DNA of 64,000 nucleotides from Haematococcus lacustris (Eukaryota; Chlorophyta; Chlorophyceae; Chlamydomonadales; Haematococcaceae). The notes under the pieces were generated by a model, which saw only the letters and a list, made by a program, of their open reading frames with translations, searched no databases and was not told the origin of the DNA. Position numbers and translations under genes: made by a program. The stretch lies in assembly GCA_030144725.1 (NCBI GenBank), contig JASKMD010000029.1, forward strand, positions 6,433,538 to 6,497,537. The letters are read 5' to 3'. This document shows positions 43,478 through 56,689 of the stretch, one piece after another (the first letter of the stretch is position 1; every line of letters starts with the position of its first letter).

Positions 43478-44101
43478 ATAGGTGGCTTACACCGCTTAAG
43501 CCGTCAGCCGTTAGGCTGCTTGGCCGCCCTCCCCCTCTATGAGTTCGGGACTTTCTGTAGCGCACTTCAAAGCAAGGTGCACAAACAAAGGTGCACATGG
43601 GCTCAACATGAAGTCATGCAAGTTCTCATTACTGTCCTGGAAAGTCATGGCAAACTCCGGCTGCTCCCTGATGGAACTCGTGGCATTGCACTCAAAGATG
43701 AAATGCATGGCGTCATCCACTACCTCCTCTGTGCATCTGGTGCATGTGCGATCAATGAAAGTTACCCCCTCAAACCGAGCCTTCTCCACCCCCAGACCGT
43801 TGTTGCCTAACCTGAACCTAGTCACGCTCGTGCGGACCTCTGTAGAGAGCTGTCTGTTCAGCAGGTGTGGTGCCGTGTGATTCATGCCAATGCCGTCCCC
43901 ATGCTTGAACCATGCAGCATACGAACATCTCTCCCGATGCACCGTCTCTATAATAATGAGAACTTGCATGACTTCATGTTGAGCCCATCTGCACCTTTGT
44001 TCGTGCACCTTGCTATGAAGTGCGTTACAGAAAGTCCCGAACCCCTAGAGGGGGAGGGCGGCCAAGCAGCCTAACGGCTTAAGCGGTGTAAGCCACCTAT
44101 C
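43478..44101. mobile_element. two head-to-head LINE 3' ends forming a fold-back
   Basis: The left part, on the minus strand (frame 44008 to 43511), encodes a LINE C-terminus: RFRLGNNGLGVEKARFEGVT, then CTRCTEEVVDDAMHFIFEC (a C-x2-C...H-x4-C knuckle), then LHDFMLSPCAPLFVHLALKC, then EGEGGQAA and stop. The right part, 43954..44101 on the plus strand, repeats the last ~40 codons (NENLHDFMLSPSAPLFVHLA) plus the same 3' tail. Arms 43478..43630 and 43954..44101 are inverted and about 90% alike. The tail also occurs alone at 62367..62411. Confidence 0.75.
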
Positions 44102-44225
44102 ACGCCAATGCCACACAGACCCACCACAGTTAATTGTTTTGTCTGAGTATTGCCAGGCCATCATACTGAGTAAGAATCCGTTGCCCTTGTTAGACGAGCG
44201 TGCGCTTGTGATGGTTCAAGTGTGA

Positions 44226-45017
44226 CCTACTGTTAGGGCGCGCCCGAAAAAATCTTTAAGATATGACCCAATATGATCAAGCCAGAGAATATGATGAAAT
44301 ATGATCAAGCCAAAACCGAACTAAAGTCAACTGCGCATCAACAACAAGCTATGGGCCCTGTTCTCAAGCTTCTAGAATCCCATTTGCTCTAATCCGCTGC
44401 ACTTTTCGGCCGTGTGCAAAAATGGCTGGCGCGATGCGCGGTCTGACCCCACACGGTCCTCCTGCACACCTGTAGCTGCTTGGGGAGCGTCTCAGCAGCG
44501 CAAATGGCCGACCCGTGGCGACCCAACCGTCGGACCCAACCGCCGAGCATTTCAAATTTTGCTGACCCTTTTTGTTGAAGCAATAGCATGCAACCTTAGC
44601 ATCGCACCACACACAGGTTGCTCCGGCCGCTGCATTTGAGTAGCTTGACAACTTTGAGTAAGGAGCATGGAACCCGGACATGGCGTGTAGCCAACAACAT
44701 TTTGCGCATGACCAAGGCTACAGAGATCGATTGCAATAGGATACAGAGAGCCTCATTGCCGTGGTCTCAAGCTCAATGGTTAACTGCGCAGAGAGTAGAG
44801 GAGTGTTGCGGCGGGGTAACTGCAACTGAGAGCGGTGCTGGTTTGGAGGGCGTCAAACCCTCTTCACACTCGGGGTTCCCAGGTGGGTTAGAGTGGACAT
44901 CTCCCACATTATCCTCTTGACTACGGACCCGGTCATATCCCATCTTTAAGCCATCATATTCAGTCATATGACCAATTCCTCAGCAAGTCATATGATCGGT
45001 CGCGCCCTACCTACTGT
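44226..45017. mobile_element. hAT-type non-autonomous DNA transposon with 8-bp target duplication
   Basis: The element spans 44234..45009 (776 bp). Left end TAGGGCGCGCCCGA and right end (reverse complement) TAGGGCGCGACCGA match at 13 of 14 positions. Both ends are flanked by the identical octamer CCTACTGT (44226-44233 and 45010-45017). An 8-bp target duplication with a TAGGG terminus is characteristic of the hAT superfamily. ATATGA-type subterminal motifs recur at both ends (44264, 44291, 44302; 44933-44994). No transposase domain is visible in the short internal frames. Confidence 0.75.
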
Positions 45018-45256
45018 GTGTGTAGCGCTAGTTAGGTGTAACCTGCAGAGGACCTGGGCACAACCGGCCAGCGTAGGCCCCCAGTGCCCCAAGCGGCCAG
45101 TCCCCCATCAGGCTCCAGCCTAGTCACAGCTGCTCCAAGCGCTGCCCACAGCCAGTCAAAAGGAACAGGAATTGCCACCGGCCACACCCGGCACAACCAA
45201 AATCGCAGCCGCCGTGCTGCCCCAGCCGCTGTGACGCGATGCAACTTAACACCTGA

Positions 45257-47787
45257 CTAGTCCTCGGACGCATCAGTCGCGCCCGATTCCCCGCCCCTGC
45301 GCACAAAAAGCAGAGGAAGAAGGCTAGCGCCCACTGACACAACGTAGCCCGCAAGCGAATGTTACCAGCAGCGCACCTGCGGCTCGCATCCTTTTCCTCG
45401 AGTGCCTGGAGACGCCTCTCGCGCAGCACTGCAATAGCACGCCGCTGCGCCGCTGGCACGCCAGCTTTGGCGGTGGGCGTCAGGGCGGCCTGTGCGAACT
45501 TTGTGACCAACGCCTTGCGTGTGGTCGATGCAGCCACACCTGCCGGGTGGGCGGCACTGACAGGCGAGCTAGGCGAAAGGGCAGCTCGCTGCTCTAGGAG
45601 CTCCTCGTCATCTTCTGAGGAGCTTCCACCCACTGCCGCCCTGGCCCGCGCCCCGGCTGCTCGGGACTTGCTCTCCTTAACATGCTCGCTACTGCTACTC
45701 CCGCTGCTACTGCTGCTCGTGTACTTTCGCGGTGTTGGGTGTCGGGCGGACACCGACACCACGACCCCAGCTCGAGCTGTACGCTGGGCACGCTCCAGCT
45801 TGCGTCCCTGCAAGACCAACGCACATGCCATAACGGTTTGGGTGCCACACTGCCTTCTAGAGCTATGAAACGCCACAAGATGCCCCTCTCGTTCTCTATC
45901 CCTCCCCTCTCACTTGCTGCTCGTACTGTCTCTCTTGAGCAGTGCAGCAGAGTCAAAGGTGTGGTTGTCTGAGATGAGAGTGGAGGAGCAGTAGCGGCCA
46001 TGCCATCTGACCTGTTTGGCAAAAGGAGCAGTGCGTAGGGTTTGGCCTGGGCTGTGGCCCCAGCGCTTAGCCTCAATGCTGTGAGTCGGCTGTCTGATGT
46101 CATTACCGGTGCCTTCGTCACTGCTGCCGCTGCTCTGCCGCAGGCTCTGGGTATGTTGCCTGATCAAGCCGGCCATCCTGCCGACACGCTCTGTTACCGA
46201 GGCCGGCCTATAGCCATGCCCTTGCCTGCTGGCTGGCCCACGCTCTGCATGCCACTTTGTCACACTCCCACCATGCACATGGCCTGGCTTGTGTGGCATG
46301 GTGTCTGCCCCCCTCTTCTCCTCCTCTTCACCCTCACTGCTGTAGGGGCTGGAGTGTGTTGCCATCAGACGTGCTACTCTGCGCCCCAAGGCATCCCGGC
46401 CAGCACTGCCCGACCCTGGCTCAGCCTGCCCGCCCTGCTGGTGGCCTGCCGCAACACGCTGCACTCGCTGCCGTGCTGCAGAGGCCGCCGCCAGAGCAGC
46501 CACGGCAGCACCACGCAGACCATGTTGAGAAGCTGGGCCAGTGAGCGGCCCGCCCCAGCACTCAGCTTGCGGTGGCCGGAGGGCAGCGGGCGGCTGGGCA
46601 CCTGCACTGCCGGCAGCCAGGGGCCCACCCAGCCTGGGGTCCAGAGCTGCCTGGACCTCGGCCAGAACTCGGTGCCGCACGCTCTTGGCCCAAGCCTGGG
46701 TATGCCCCTCTGTGCCCAGGCCCTCTGCACTCACTGCCCCGCGTGGGCTGCGTGACAGGCTGGTGCCTCCCGTGTGCTGTGTGGCTAGCCGTGATGATGG
46801 CGACGCTGGGATGTGGGGCCTGAGCTGGTCACCATCAGCCTCTCTGATGTCACACCTTAGTGACCCAGAGGGCGGGTCACACCAGGCCTTAGCTGCAAAG
46901 CGCTGCTGCTGGCCCACCTCCCTTGCATCTGCTGTAGCAGCCTTCAGAGCTGCCATGTCGCCCCTGGTCAAGGCATGGCGGATGGCAGGGGAGGTCACCA
47001 CTTCTGCTGCTGCCTGCAGCTCCTGCACTGCTGACCCGCGCAGACGCGCACGGGTGCGGCAGCTGCGGCACCGGCACTCCTCACCAGGTCCCACTGCTGC
47101 CCCCTCCGTGCTGTGCGTGGTGCTGGTCCCCCTGGCTTTGGCAAGCAGGTTGGCATACAAGGCGGCCTGTTGAGCTGGGGAGCAGTAGGAGAGGCCCTGG
47201 GCAGGCGGCACAGTCTTCGCTTGTTGAGCTGGGGCGCAGGGAGCTGGGGTGCTAGTCACACCAGCGGACCCTGGTCGCACCAAGCGCAAGCAGCCTGCCC
47301 AAGGACTGGCTGGTGGGCCCCTGCCGGCAGATCCCTGTCCGGCTTTGTGGGTCAGGGTGGCTCCTGCTGTGCTGGCATGGTTTCGTGCATGCTGTTTTGA
47401 CTCTGCACGGGTGTCTGAGTGATGCAGCAAGTAGTTGCTGACAGTCTGGACGCCCTGCTGCTTTTCTGCGAGGGCCTGCTGGGGGCTGATGCCAGGTTGA
47501 TGCTGTAAGTAGCGTGGCAAGACCTTGGGCTGCAAGCACAGCATGTACTGTAGTCATGTTGCCCTGAACCATGCCATGCCACCAACCCAGTAACATACCT
47601 CGCTGTGCCCACCCACATGGGCTTTTTCGCGTCCTAAAGCAAATGCAGCTGCTCGGGGAGACACGGATTGCTGCTGGGTTAGCTGCGTCTGAAGCCGAGC
47701 GTGTCGTAACCAAGAAGACGCCCAGTCCGGATGCTCAACCGCAACTTGAACTCCCTTTGAGGGAGAAACTGCGACCATTGCCGGCAA
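45257..47787 (-). CDS. unrecognised 725-residue protein
   Basis: Four minus-strand exons: 47599..47787, 46012..47529, 45377..45807, 45257..45296. They total 2178 nt with matching phases; the final exon gives ...SGATDASED and TAG. The start is MPAMVAVSPSKGVQVAVEHP. A conserved-looking N-terminal block follows (HPDWASSWLRHARLQTQL, LPRYLQHQPGISPQQALAEK, QGVQTVSNYLLHHSDTRAES). The large exon adds a Cys/Arg patch (CRCRSCRTRARLRG) and Ala-rich helices, then low-complexity Ser/Arg regions with acidic stretches. There are no membrane segments. I cannot name the family. It is divergent from COG2, with starts 223 bp apart. Confidence 0.6.
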
Positions 47788-48010
47788 GGGTATTAAGGGG
47801 AGTTACAGGAAAACATGTACTCCTATCCCTCATCCCTAATTTGACCGCCATGCAAAGCAACAATATACTAGCCAGGATGCAAGCCGCCCGATAATGCTGC
47901 AGAGCTTCACTGAGCTACACTGTATCCTTGTGCTGTGACAGCTAGATGAGCGTAGTAATGGTGGTGATAGCACCGATGTAAGAGGATATTTGCAAGCCAA
48001 TTGCCCTGAG
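47788..48010. promoter_or_regulatory. short divergent promoter between the 725-aa gene and COG2
   Basis: A 223-bp gap separates the start codons. The COG2 reading frame is already open from 47940, so part of this may be 5'UTR or first-exon sequence of COG2. Confidence 0.35.
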
Positions 48011-51000
48011 ATGGTGCAGCACGCGGGATCGGTGCTGGAAGATGGGTTACTTGCCAAATCAGGCCTGCCTGTCTGGCTCAACCCCGACCGCTTCCTCGCT
48101 GCGGACTTTGAGCCGGATGCATGTGTTGCGGATCTCAGGCGCTTTGTAAGCCTGTTGCTGCATTAGCATACACCGAAGGCTTGATAACTCATGTTGACAG
48201 CTGACCACCTCCTTGCCTGCCCCTTCTTCATTGCCCCCGCCAGGTGCCACTGAACACACTGCAAGTGGAGCTGCAAAACTACCTGGCAACCTTGAAAGCA
48301 AGGGTATGTCAAGTCAAGTGAGTGAGGGGTGCGCAGCCTGCTTGCCAGTAACTGAACAACAAGCTTTACACCACAGATGGTGGAGGTCATCAACGAGGAC
48401 TACTCCGATTATGTCAGCCTCAGCTCACGGCTGGTCAACGTTGACGGCGCAGTGGTGCGCATGCGCAAGCCTCTGTGCGACCTCAAGGTGAGAGGGGTCC
48501 TGTACAGCCTGCAAGTCCTCACTTGCTCTCAGCATCGACAGCTTGCACACGGTAAAGCAGGTAGTAAGTTGGAGCTGGGCGCCACTGTCACTGGCTCCTG
48601 GCTGCACGCCGGCTGCAGGACAAGCTGGTAGTGGTGCAAGAGGCAGTACAGGGCGAGCTTACGGCCCTGGCAGCAGGGCTGCAGCGCCGCAAGGAGGTGG
48701 CTACTGCCCGCAGCATGCTGGAGCTGCTGCAAGAGCTGGCCCATGTTGCTGGCAAGGTGGTTGCCTAGCCTGCGGGCCAGGGCCTGAGCCCAGCAGCTAA
48801 AGAATGCAAGCAGAGGCTGAGGGCTGAGGGCCAGCAGGCAACTAGGAGGCTCTTTGATAGGCTAGTGCTGATGGACGCGTGTGGTGGTTGTCCCAGTTTG
48901 AGGCCTTTAAGCCTGGTCACCTAGTTACCTGTTCAGGGCAGTCTGGGCACGCAGTTGAAGAGTTGCCCACACGCCAGGCTGGCTTGCTCGCTCCGCATGA
49001 GGTGTAGCCATTTGCTCGGCATGCATGGCTTTGGTTGTTTCGACTGCGTTGCTAGCCATGGGCCAGTGCCCAGTGCACTGTTGCCTGTACTCCTAGCACT
49101 TGGGTTGTCGCCCCCAGATGTGGCCGGCATGAACTCAATGAAAACATGAAGCACTGAGTGTCTGGCTGCCACATGGTCCCCACATGGCCTGCCTGTCTAG
49201 TGCACTGGCTGCGTGTCTGCTGCGCTGCTTCCTGTGCCCCAGGTGGACAAGCTGCTGGCGGAGGTGGCAGTCAGCACCTCTGGCGGCAGCAGCAGCAGCA
49301 GCCCACCTGAGAACGGTACCAGCCATGCCTCTCCCTCACCCACTGGCTCCACGCAGCCAGTCACCAGCAATGGTGCAGGGCAAGCAGCTGTAGGCACTGC
49401 TGGCCAGGCAGCACCAGGAGAGGCAGATCTTGACGCTCGCGCGCGCTTGCTGGAGAGGGTGGCTGGGGAGGTGTCCCGCTTGACATACCAGGCCAACAGG
49501 GGCAAGGTGAGGGCCAGGCCAACAGCAGCAGCCTCTAGCACCACAATCCTCCTGCTCGCCATGTCTGTAATCCTGCTAATGCCCTCACCACCCCCTGATC
49601 TGGCTGTTGCGCTGCTGCTGCTGCTCTAGCACACTCCTGGCTAGGCGATGACCCTCTCCCACACCCTCATGCACATGCATGCTTACAGCCTTCAAAACCC
49701 CACGTTACACCCCTCAGACCCTTCATACTGCCACCCATGTTTGGCCTGCTTAGGAAGCAAATTGTCAAGAAGTGGGTAACCCGCAGCCACCCACCTGCCC
49801 AGCAGCCTCCCAGCTTGCCGCCTCCCACTGGATACCTGCCTGGACAACCTGCCTGCTCCTGGGCGCTAACTGGCAGCATGCAACCCCCACCAGCACAACC
49901 AGCACACCCAGGTGGAGCTTCACTTCCCAGCACCAGCAAGACGTGCCGGGCAAAGGAGGCCCCACCACCCCTCACGCCTGCATTGTGGCCCTGAGTGCTG
50001 GACATGACAGCTACCTCACTAAGCTGATGCATCCACATGGCCCTCAGCAAGTTTTGGCGGCGGGTCCGGCCCACCTGCGCATCACACATCACGCATGTCA
50101 CACCATGCTGTTGCATGAGCCTAGCCCACAGCGTGTACAGAACTCCTGAGCTCAGCGCGTTGTGTGTTGTGGCCAGGACCTGGCGTTTGTGAAAGCACTG
50201 GAGCCCAAGATAGCGGCGGCCCGGGCCGAGCTGGCCGCCTACCTGGCCACAGCCCTGGAGGCCGCCCTGCTGGCTGGCAGCCACGCCGCAGCGCTGCACT
50301 GCCTGCACGCTTACGCGGAGCTGGGCCAGGCGGGTCCGGCAGAGGTGCGCAGGGAATGGGATTGCACCCGCCCCGCCCAGGCAGCCCCCAACCTTCACTT
50401 GACTCTCATGCAGCCTTGTCAAAGCCGCTTCACTGCTGCCCTTGCTCCTATCCTGCTGCAAGGCCCGGCTTTGGTTCTGCTGTCCTGCCGTACACGCCAA
50501 GTGTCTGCAACCAACTCATTGCCCTGCAGCGGCTCAAGCGCTTTGCGTCGCATTCATCCACACCGTGCCCCTTCCTGAGGTCCCTGAGGTCCCTGCTGCA
50601 CACTCATGCATGCTGCCATCCTCATGCCAATTGATGGGTGATCAGGATGGCCGGCTGTTTGGTCATGGCTTGGGGTGTATGCGGTGGGGTGCATGCGGTG
50701 CATCACTGGCATGGGGCCTGACCCAGCCTGCCCAGTGCTGTGCCCAGTACGCGCATACAGGCTGCCGTGCGCAAGCTGGTGGTGGCCCCGGCTGTGGAGT
50801 CCGTGCTACATGACCACAAGGCGGTGCACACCATCCGCATGTCAGCCACAGCCACTGCAGGTGACCACAGGCAGCATGCAAGCCGTAGCCAGTCATTCTC
50901 GCAGCTAGGCGGTGCTGCAACGGGGGTGGCTGCAATCCTCAAGCATCTCCACCCGTGTGTGACCCCTCACACAGGCACAGGCCCTGACCTGCACTGAGCT

Positions 51001-54000
51001 CTGATCCTCCCTGCAGCTCCAGCAGCTTGGTGGTGCAGGGTGTGTGGCTGCAACTCTCAACCACCTCCGCCAGCAGACGATACCAACGGTAACAGGCAGG
51101 CACAGGCCCTGACCCAAGCCTTACTGAGCCACAGCCCTAGGCCCTGACACCATGGAGCGTAACCCTGACACCATGGAGCGACACACACCTCACACCCCAT
51201 CTCAGTCCATCCCTGACCCTGACACCGAGTCCAACCCCAACCCAAGCCCACAGTGGCAGGACACCTGCTGCTCAGACCAGGCATGCCGCTGAGGCTGGTA
51301 GGGGTGTTGTCACCATGGTGTCCTGCACTGGGCAGCAAAGCCTGGGCCACACACCTTCATGGGATGCCGGGCCTAGCACCCTCCTTGCGCATGTACCAGC
51401 ATGAGGGCTGCGGGGCCGGGGCCTGGCACCCTGCAGGCCGGGAGGAGGGCCTGGGCGGCCTGCTGTCAAAGATGCTGACCCGCATTGAGCAGGCAGCGGG
51501 GCATGTCCTGGCAGCCGCTCTCACGCCCCAGGTGGGCCGTGGCTGCAGAGCTGCGTCCCGTTGCCCCCTTCCAGCTATTCCCAGCCTCCACGTTCCTGCG
51601 CTCACTGCCAGACTACCTCTGCTATCCAGCACCTGCCATCTGCCCGTGCTCATTGCAGGCTAGGGCTTGGACTTGGCTCCCCACTGGCCGACTTCCAGCT
51701 GTAGCTGCCAGCTGTACACAACTGCCATTCCCACTGTCCATATGACCATTGCTACCTCCACCACCGTTGCTGCCCTCGACCTCTCGCATGGCCTCTGTCC
51801 CTGCCGCTGCCCCACTGCCCCTGCCGTTGCTTTTATCGCTGCCCCTGCCGCTGCCCCACTGCCCCTGCCGTTGCTTTCATCGCTGCCACTGCCATTGCTT
51901 GCGCCACAGTCGCCCCTGAGAGCCTTTGACTTCCTGGGCAACGCACTGCTGGCAGAGGTGGACATGCAGCTGGCGGCCCAGCTGCCCAGCACCTTCTCCC
52001 CAGGGGTGCCCGCAGCCTTCCATGCCAACTTCCTAGCCGCCCAAGTGAGCAGCAGCTACACAACCAACCTCACACTGCGAGTATCACACATAGGCAAGAT
52101 GCAGATCAGGAGGCAAGACCACCCACTGCTGACAATAGCGCACACACATACGCACACACACGCACATGTTTGACTGCTGTGTGTTCCCTACCAATGGCCA
52201 TGACAGTAGCTCTAGTCATGTTGGCAGCCATCAGAGCGTGTGGCGTGTGCTGGTAATGAGCAGGCCGGCAGTTGTGAGTGAGCCCCCAAGGCCCATGGGC
52301 CCCTGCCCTCTTGTGGCGGTGGCGGCATCAGCGGTCTGACTGTCACTCATGTCTGTGCCTAAGTCTCTGTCACCGCGCCACTGCTGAATCACATGCCCTC
52401 CCTGCTGCTGCTGCCGCCAACACCTGCGTGGTTCTTATCCCCTTAGCCCCTTGCAAGGTCAGAACACCCTGTTAAAGCAACACCCTGCCTGCCGGTGACC
52501 CTGCCTGTCGTTGACCCTGCCTGCCGGTGACCCTGCCTGCCGGTGACCCTGCCGCGCCCCTGTAGGCCTTCCTTGACAAGCTTGAGCAGCACTGCCAGGG
52601 TCGCACTGCACTGGAGCGCCTGCGGGCCTCACCCGCCTACTCCTCCTTTGCCAAGCGCTGGAACCTGTCCGTCTACTTCTCTCTGTTGTACCAGGAGATA
52701 GCAGGTGGCCCTAGGCAGCGGCCCTAGGCATGCATGCAGTGATAGGTGAAAGGAGGTTGGGTGGCTGCCAACTGCACCCAGTGCAGGCCACTGAGCCCTG
52801 TGCCCTGCCTCGCCCTGCCTGACCCTGCCTCACTGCCCTCCCACCCCCTGTCCCCCTGCCTGGCCCTGTCAGGGGAGCTTGAAGACGCCATCAGCAGCGG
52901 CTGGCCAGACCGGGCTGCACCGCCTCAGGGCCCTGCCTCAGTGGTGCTGCCTGCCAGTGCAGCAGCCGTGGCGGCGCTGGTGCGGCTGGCCTCCCCTCAG
53001 CTGCTCCTGAGGCCCCTGGCTGACAGGTGAGACAGGGCTGGGGCTGGGCTGCACCTACGCCCCTGGGGGGTGTGACTGAACACAGTAATGTGTGACCCCT
53101 GTGTGAGAAAAAGAGGCTGGGGCGCTCAAAGCCAGCGCTGCCTGGACAGTGTGTATGACCAACAACCCAGCATGGAGAAGCATGGAGGAGCATGTAGGAG
53201 CATGGAGGGAGCAGGAAAGGAGTGCTTGCCACCGCCAAGGAGCTGTCAGCATCACGCTCATGTGACAGATGCCCCTGCCCCTCTCACCTCTCATGTGCAC
53301 GCACACGCTAGCACAAGCGACCGCTGCTCTGCTTGCACGCTAGGCTGTAGCAGCCGTCCGAGCTGCCCGCTCTGTGCTGCTTTTCCCCCATGAAGCTCCT
53401 GTACCCCCCGGGTTACCCCCCGGGTCCTGTACCCCCCGGGTGCCAGTGGCAGCAGCATAGTCCGTACCCACCCTGTCCCCAGTGGCAGCAGCATGGTGTG
53501 CATGCAGGTTCCTGCGCCTGGCGCTGCAGCTGGGGGCACGCTACAGCACCTGGCTAATCTCCCTGGCCACCCTGCGTCAGGAGGCCTTTAACCAAGCCAT
53601 GGCCGCTGGGGCAGCGGCTGCACCCCCCAGCCTGGCCACAGCCCCCCTCAGCTCCAGCCTGGCCCCCCCTGGGCCCCCTTCCCACCTTGCCGCCTCAGCC
53701 CCCGGGCAGTCAGCCAACGCCTTCAGCGCCTCTGCAGCCAGGCTGGGGGCTGGGGCGGGCCAGTCAGGGGGAGGGGAGGGCAAGGCACCGCCCCCCTCCA
53801 TAGCCTGGGTCACCCAGGTGCCAGTGGAGGACCTAGCGGTGGTGTTTGTGGATGCAGCAGCGGTGGTTGAACATGTCAGGGCAAGCTTCACCCCTGCCTT
53901 CACACGCTTCATGGCCACTGCTGGCCTGCTGCAGCCTGGCTCACTGGACAATGGTGGTGGTGGTGGTGGCAGGACGGTGGCGGCTGTGAAAGCGGCTGGG

Positions 54001-56294
54001 TCAGCCGGGCAGGAGGGGCCAGGGGTGGGGCCGGAGGCGCTGTCCACAGGGGAGGATGGACGCCAGCACCGGCAGGCGGGACAGCAAGAGGGGTTGGTGG
54101 AGGTGGTGGAGCAGGTGTTGGGGCAGCTGGCTGACGGCCTTGAGAAGCAGGTGTGAAAGGAGAGGCGGCTACAGCCCCACCGCCTTGCACGCAGAGGCAC
54201 TACAGGGCAGGGGGTGGGGGCAGGGCGGGGAGGGGAGGGGAGGGGGGTCATGAGTGGGTCAGAATTGCTGCTGTGATTCATGTGGCTTGGATGTGGGACG
54301 AAGTGGCGGGGGAAGGACAGGGCCAGGGGCGGGGCAGGGGCAGCGGGTGGGGCAGGGGCAGCAGATAAGATTGTATGCCTGCGCCTAGGGAGTGCGAGAA
54401 TACCCGCTGCCCCTTACAGAGTGAACTCCTCTCATGTGGACGACCTCTGCCCTGTGCCCCCTTGTCCACCAGCCTGCCGTTGCCGCCATGGCCACTTATC
54501 TGCTCTGCTGTTGTTCATGTTATTGCTCAACGTGCCTTGGCTGCAATGCTGTGTGGCTGCCGTGGACCATACATATGGGCACCTCAAGCGCCCAGGGCGT
54601 GGCTTGGGCTGTTGAAGCGGAAGGCTGGAGTGAGGCGCTGTTGCACCACAGCTGCACAGTGTGGCTTGCACAGCAAAGGGGCACAGCATAGGAGCCCTTG
54701 TGAAGATGATGGCAATGATGGCAACCTGCTCCTCTGCCCTGCCCCAGGCGCACAGCGTGCTGAGTGTGATGGGTGACGAGGTGGTGGAGGCCTGCGTGGT
54801 GGTGGTGAAGCAGCTGAAGGGCATCACCGCCACCTACCGCATGACCACAAAGGGGCCGCCTACCCGCCACTCTCACTACGTCACTGGTGGGGGCAGACAG
54901 GCTGCTGGCGGCCCTACCCCACCCCACCCCACCCCACCCCACCCCACCCCACCCCACCCCACCCCACCCCACCCCACCCCACCCCACCCCACCCCACTCC
55001 ACCCCACCCCACCCCACCACACCTCACCTCACCCCCACGTCCAGTCATGCCAAGTCCGACAAGCCCGCTCGCAACGCAGCCCCCCACTGCATTATGGGCT
55101 GCGTGTGGGGTGATGCAGGTGCCCTGGTCCCCATGCGCAACCTGCTGGAGTCCTCAAGGCTGGCGCGCCTGCCCGCTGCTGCTCGCACTCAGCTAGTGAC
55201 TGGCATTGCTGCCGCAGTGTGTGCCCGCTACCAGGTACAGCCAAGGGAGACAGGGCACAGCAGCAGTCCAAGGGGTCCAGCCCAAGGGGTCCACCCACTT
55301 CCGTCACCACAGCCGTGCCCTTGTCAAGCAATACAGCCTCAGAGTTCCATGTAACACACTGCTGCCTGAGACCCAGCCCTGCTGAGCTGCCACAGCCCCC
55401 GCCCCTGGACATGGTGGGGTCACACCCCCTGCAAGCATGCCCCCCAGCCCCTGCTCCCCTCTCCTGGCTGCAGGCTCTGGCGGAGGAGCTCCTCACCACG
55501 GTGCGCAAGACGGAGTCCTCGCTGAAGCGGCTGAAGAAGGCGCAGCAGGCAGATGCAGGTGAGCCAGGCCAGGCCATACACACATGTCTGGCCATACACA
55601 TATGTCTGGGCAGTGTGAGCAGGCCGATTGCAAGGTTAGGGCGAGCCGTGCATGTGTCCCAGCTGCCTCTGGCGCTGAAGAGCAGCAGCTCCACCCTGTG
55701 TGCCCAGCAGCCCTAGTGACAGACACCCTTACGCTCCAGACCGCCTGCTCCGCCGTGCACGAAAATGCTGATGATGCTGAAGATGTGGATGCGGATGATG
55801 AGCAGGAGGAGGAGGATGCGGATGTAGAGGCAGCAACTTAGATGGGCAGAGGCTTTACCGTTGGCCTGTCTCTGCCACCCCGTGACGTCCATCATGGTCT
55901 TGGTCCCTCCACATGTTGCTGTGAGAGCATCTAGGCATCACTCGCACGGCAATGATCGGGATGGGGCTGTTTTGCTAGGATGGGTCATCAGCAGCAGCAG
56001 TGGCGCCAGCGGCAATGGCAGCAGCAGCAGCAGCAGCAGCAGCAGGTGCAGCAGTGGTGCCAGCAATAGGACACCACCACTGCCGCTACCACTGTCACCA
56101 CTACCACCACCCTGTTGTGTGCTGCAGGGGACGGCAGCGCCATGTCTGACTCAGACAAGATCACCCTGCAGCTGCACCTGGATGTGGCTGAGTTTGGCCA
56201 GCAGCTGGTCAGGTTTGGGGTCCAGCCCGAACAGTTGGAGGCCTACAGGCGGCTGCAGGCAGCAGTGGGCCCCGTGGCTGCACCACAAGCCTAG
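48011..56294 (+). CDS. COG2: conserved oligomeric Golgi complex subunit 2, about 882 aa
   Basis: Exons: 48011..48145, 48244..48303, 48377..48487, 48619..48756, 49243..49506, 50177..50344, 50761..50860, 51437..51531, 51910..52044, 52566..52704, 52873..53026, 53508..54150, 54748..54886, 55119..55234, 55474..55558, 56128..56294. Total 2649 nt, all phases agree. Landmarks: WLNPDRFLAADFEPDACVAD, then the hallmark EVINEDYSDYVSLSSRLVNV followed by DGAVVRMRKPL, the coiled coil LVVVQEAVQGELTALAAGLQ, AFDFLGNALLAEVD, FAKRWNLSVYFSLLYQEIAG, KGITATYRMTTKGPPTRHSH and a C-terminal QLHLDVAEFGQQLVRFGVQP. COG2 belongs to lobe A of the COG tether, which returns glycosyltransferases within the Golgi. A Gly/Ala-rich insert in exon 12 makes it longer than the ~740-residue plant and animal proteins. 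The start is uncertain; the frame is open from 47940. Confidence 0.9.
54911..55017. repeat. CCCCA pentamer repeat in a COG2 intron
   Basis: About 21 units of ACCCC lie in the intron between exons 54748..54886 and 55119..55234. Confidence 0.95.
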
Positions 56295-56658
56295 TTGCCC
56301 CAAGCCAATGCAGGGCACTCAGGGAGGCGGGCTTGGACCATTCAGGAGTCGAGCTGGGCTGGGGCTGCTGTGGCTCGACTTGAAGCTGCATGTTGAAGTT
56401 GCGTGTGCGTGTAGTGCTGAAACAGCCTACGCCCTTGCCGCTCATATGCTACAACTGCATTGGCTTAAAAAAAAAATTGCATTGGCTAAGAATCTCAGGA
56501 TTGCTGGGGGGTCAAGGCCATGCCGGCCCATTTGTGAAGTGGGCCGGCATACACAGCACTGCCAGCAAGATTGCGCAGATGGGGCATCAGCTGGTGATTG
56601 GCATGCTTTGTCGCACCGACCTCGATCAGCTTGTACCAACTTGGACCATCGAAACTGG

Positions 56659-56663
56659 TGTAA
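56659..56663 (+). terminator. putative TGTAA polyadenylation signal for COG2
   Basis: TGTAA lies 365 bp beyond the COG2 stop and just upstream of a SINE. Confidence 0.35.
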
Positions 56664-56689
56664 AGTTATATAGGTAATCTGTGTGCATC

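Noticed and set aside
44364..44681. Possible transposase fragment in the hAT-like element (CVWCDAKVACYC)
   Set aside because: No BED finger spacing or hAT dimerisation motif could be recognised; the frame is short.
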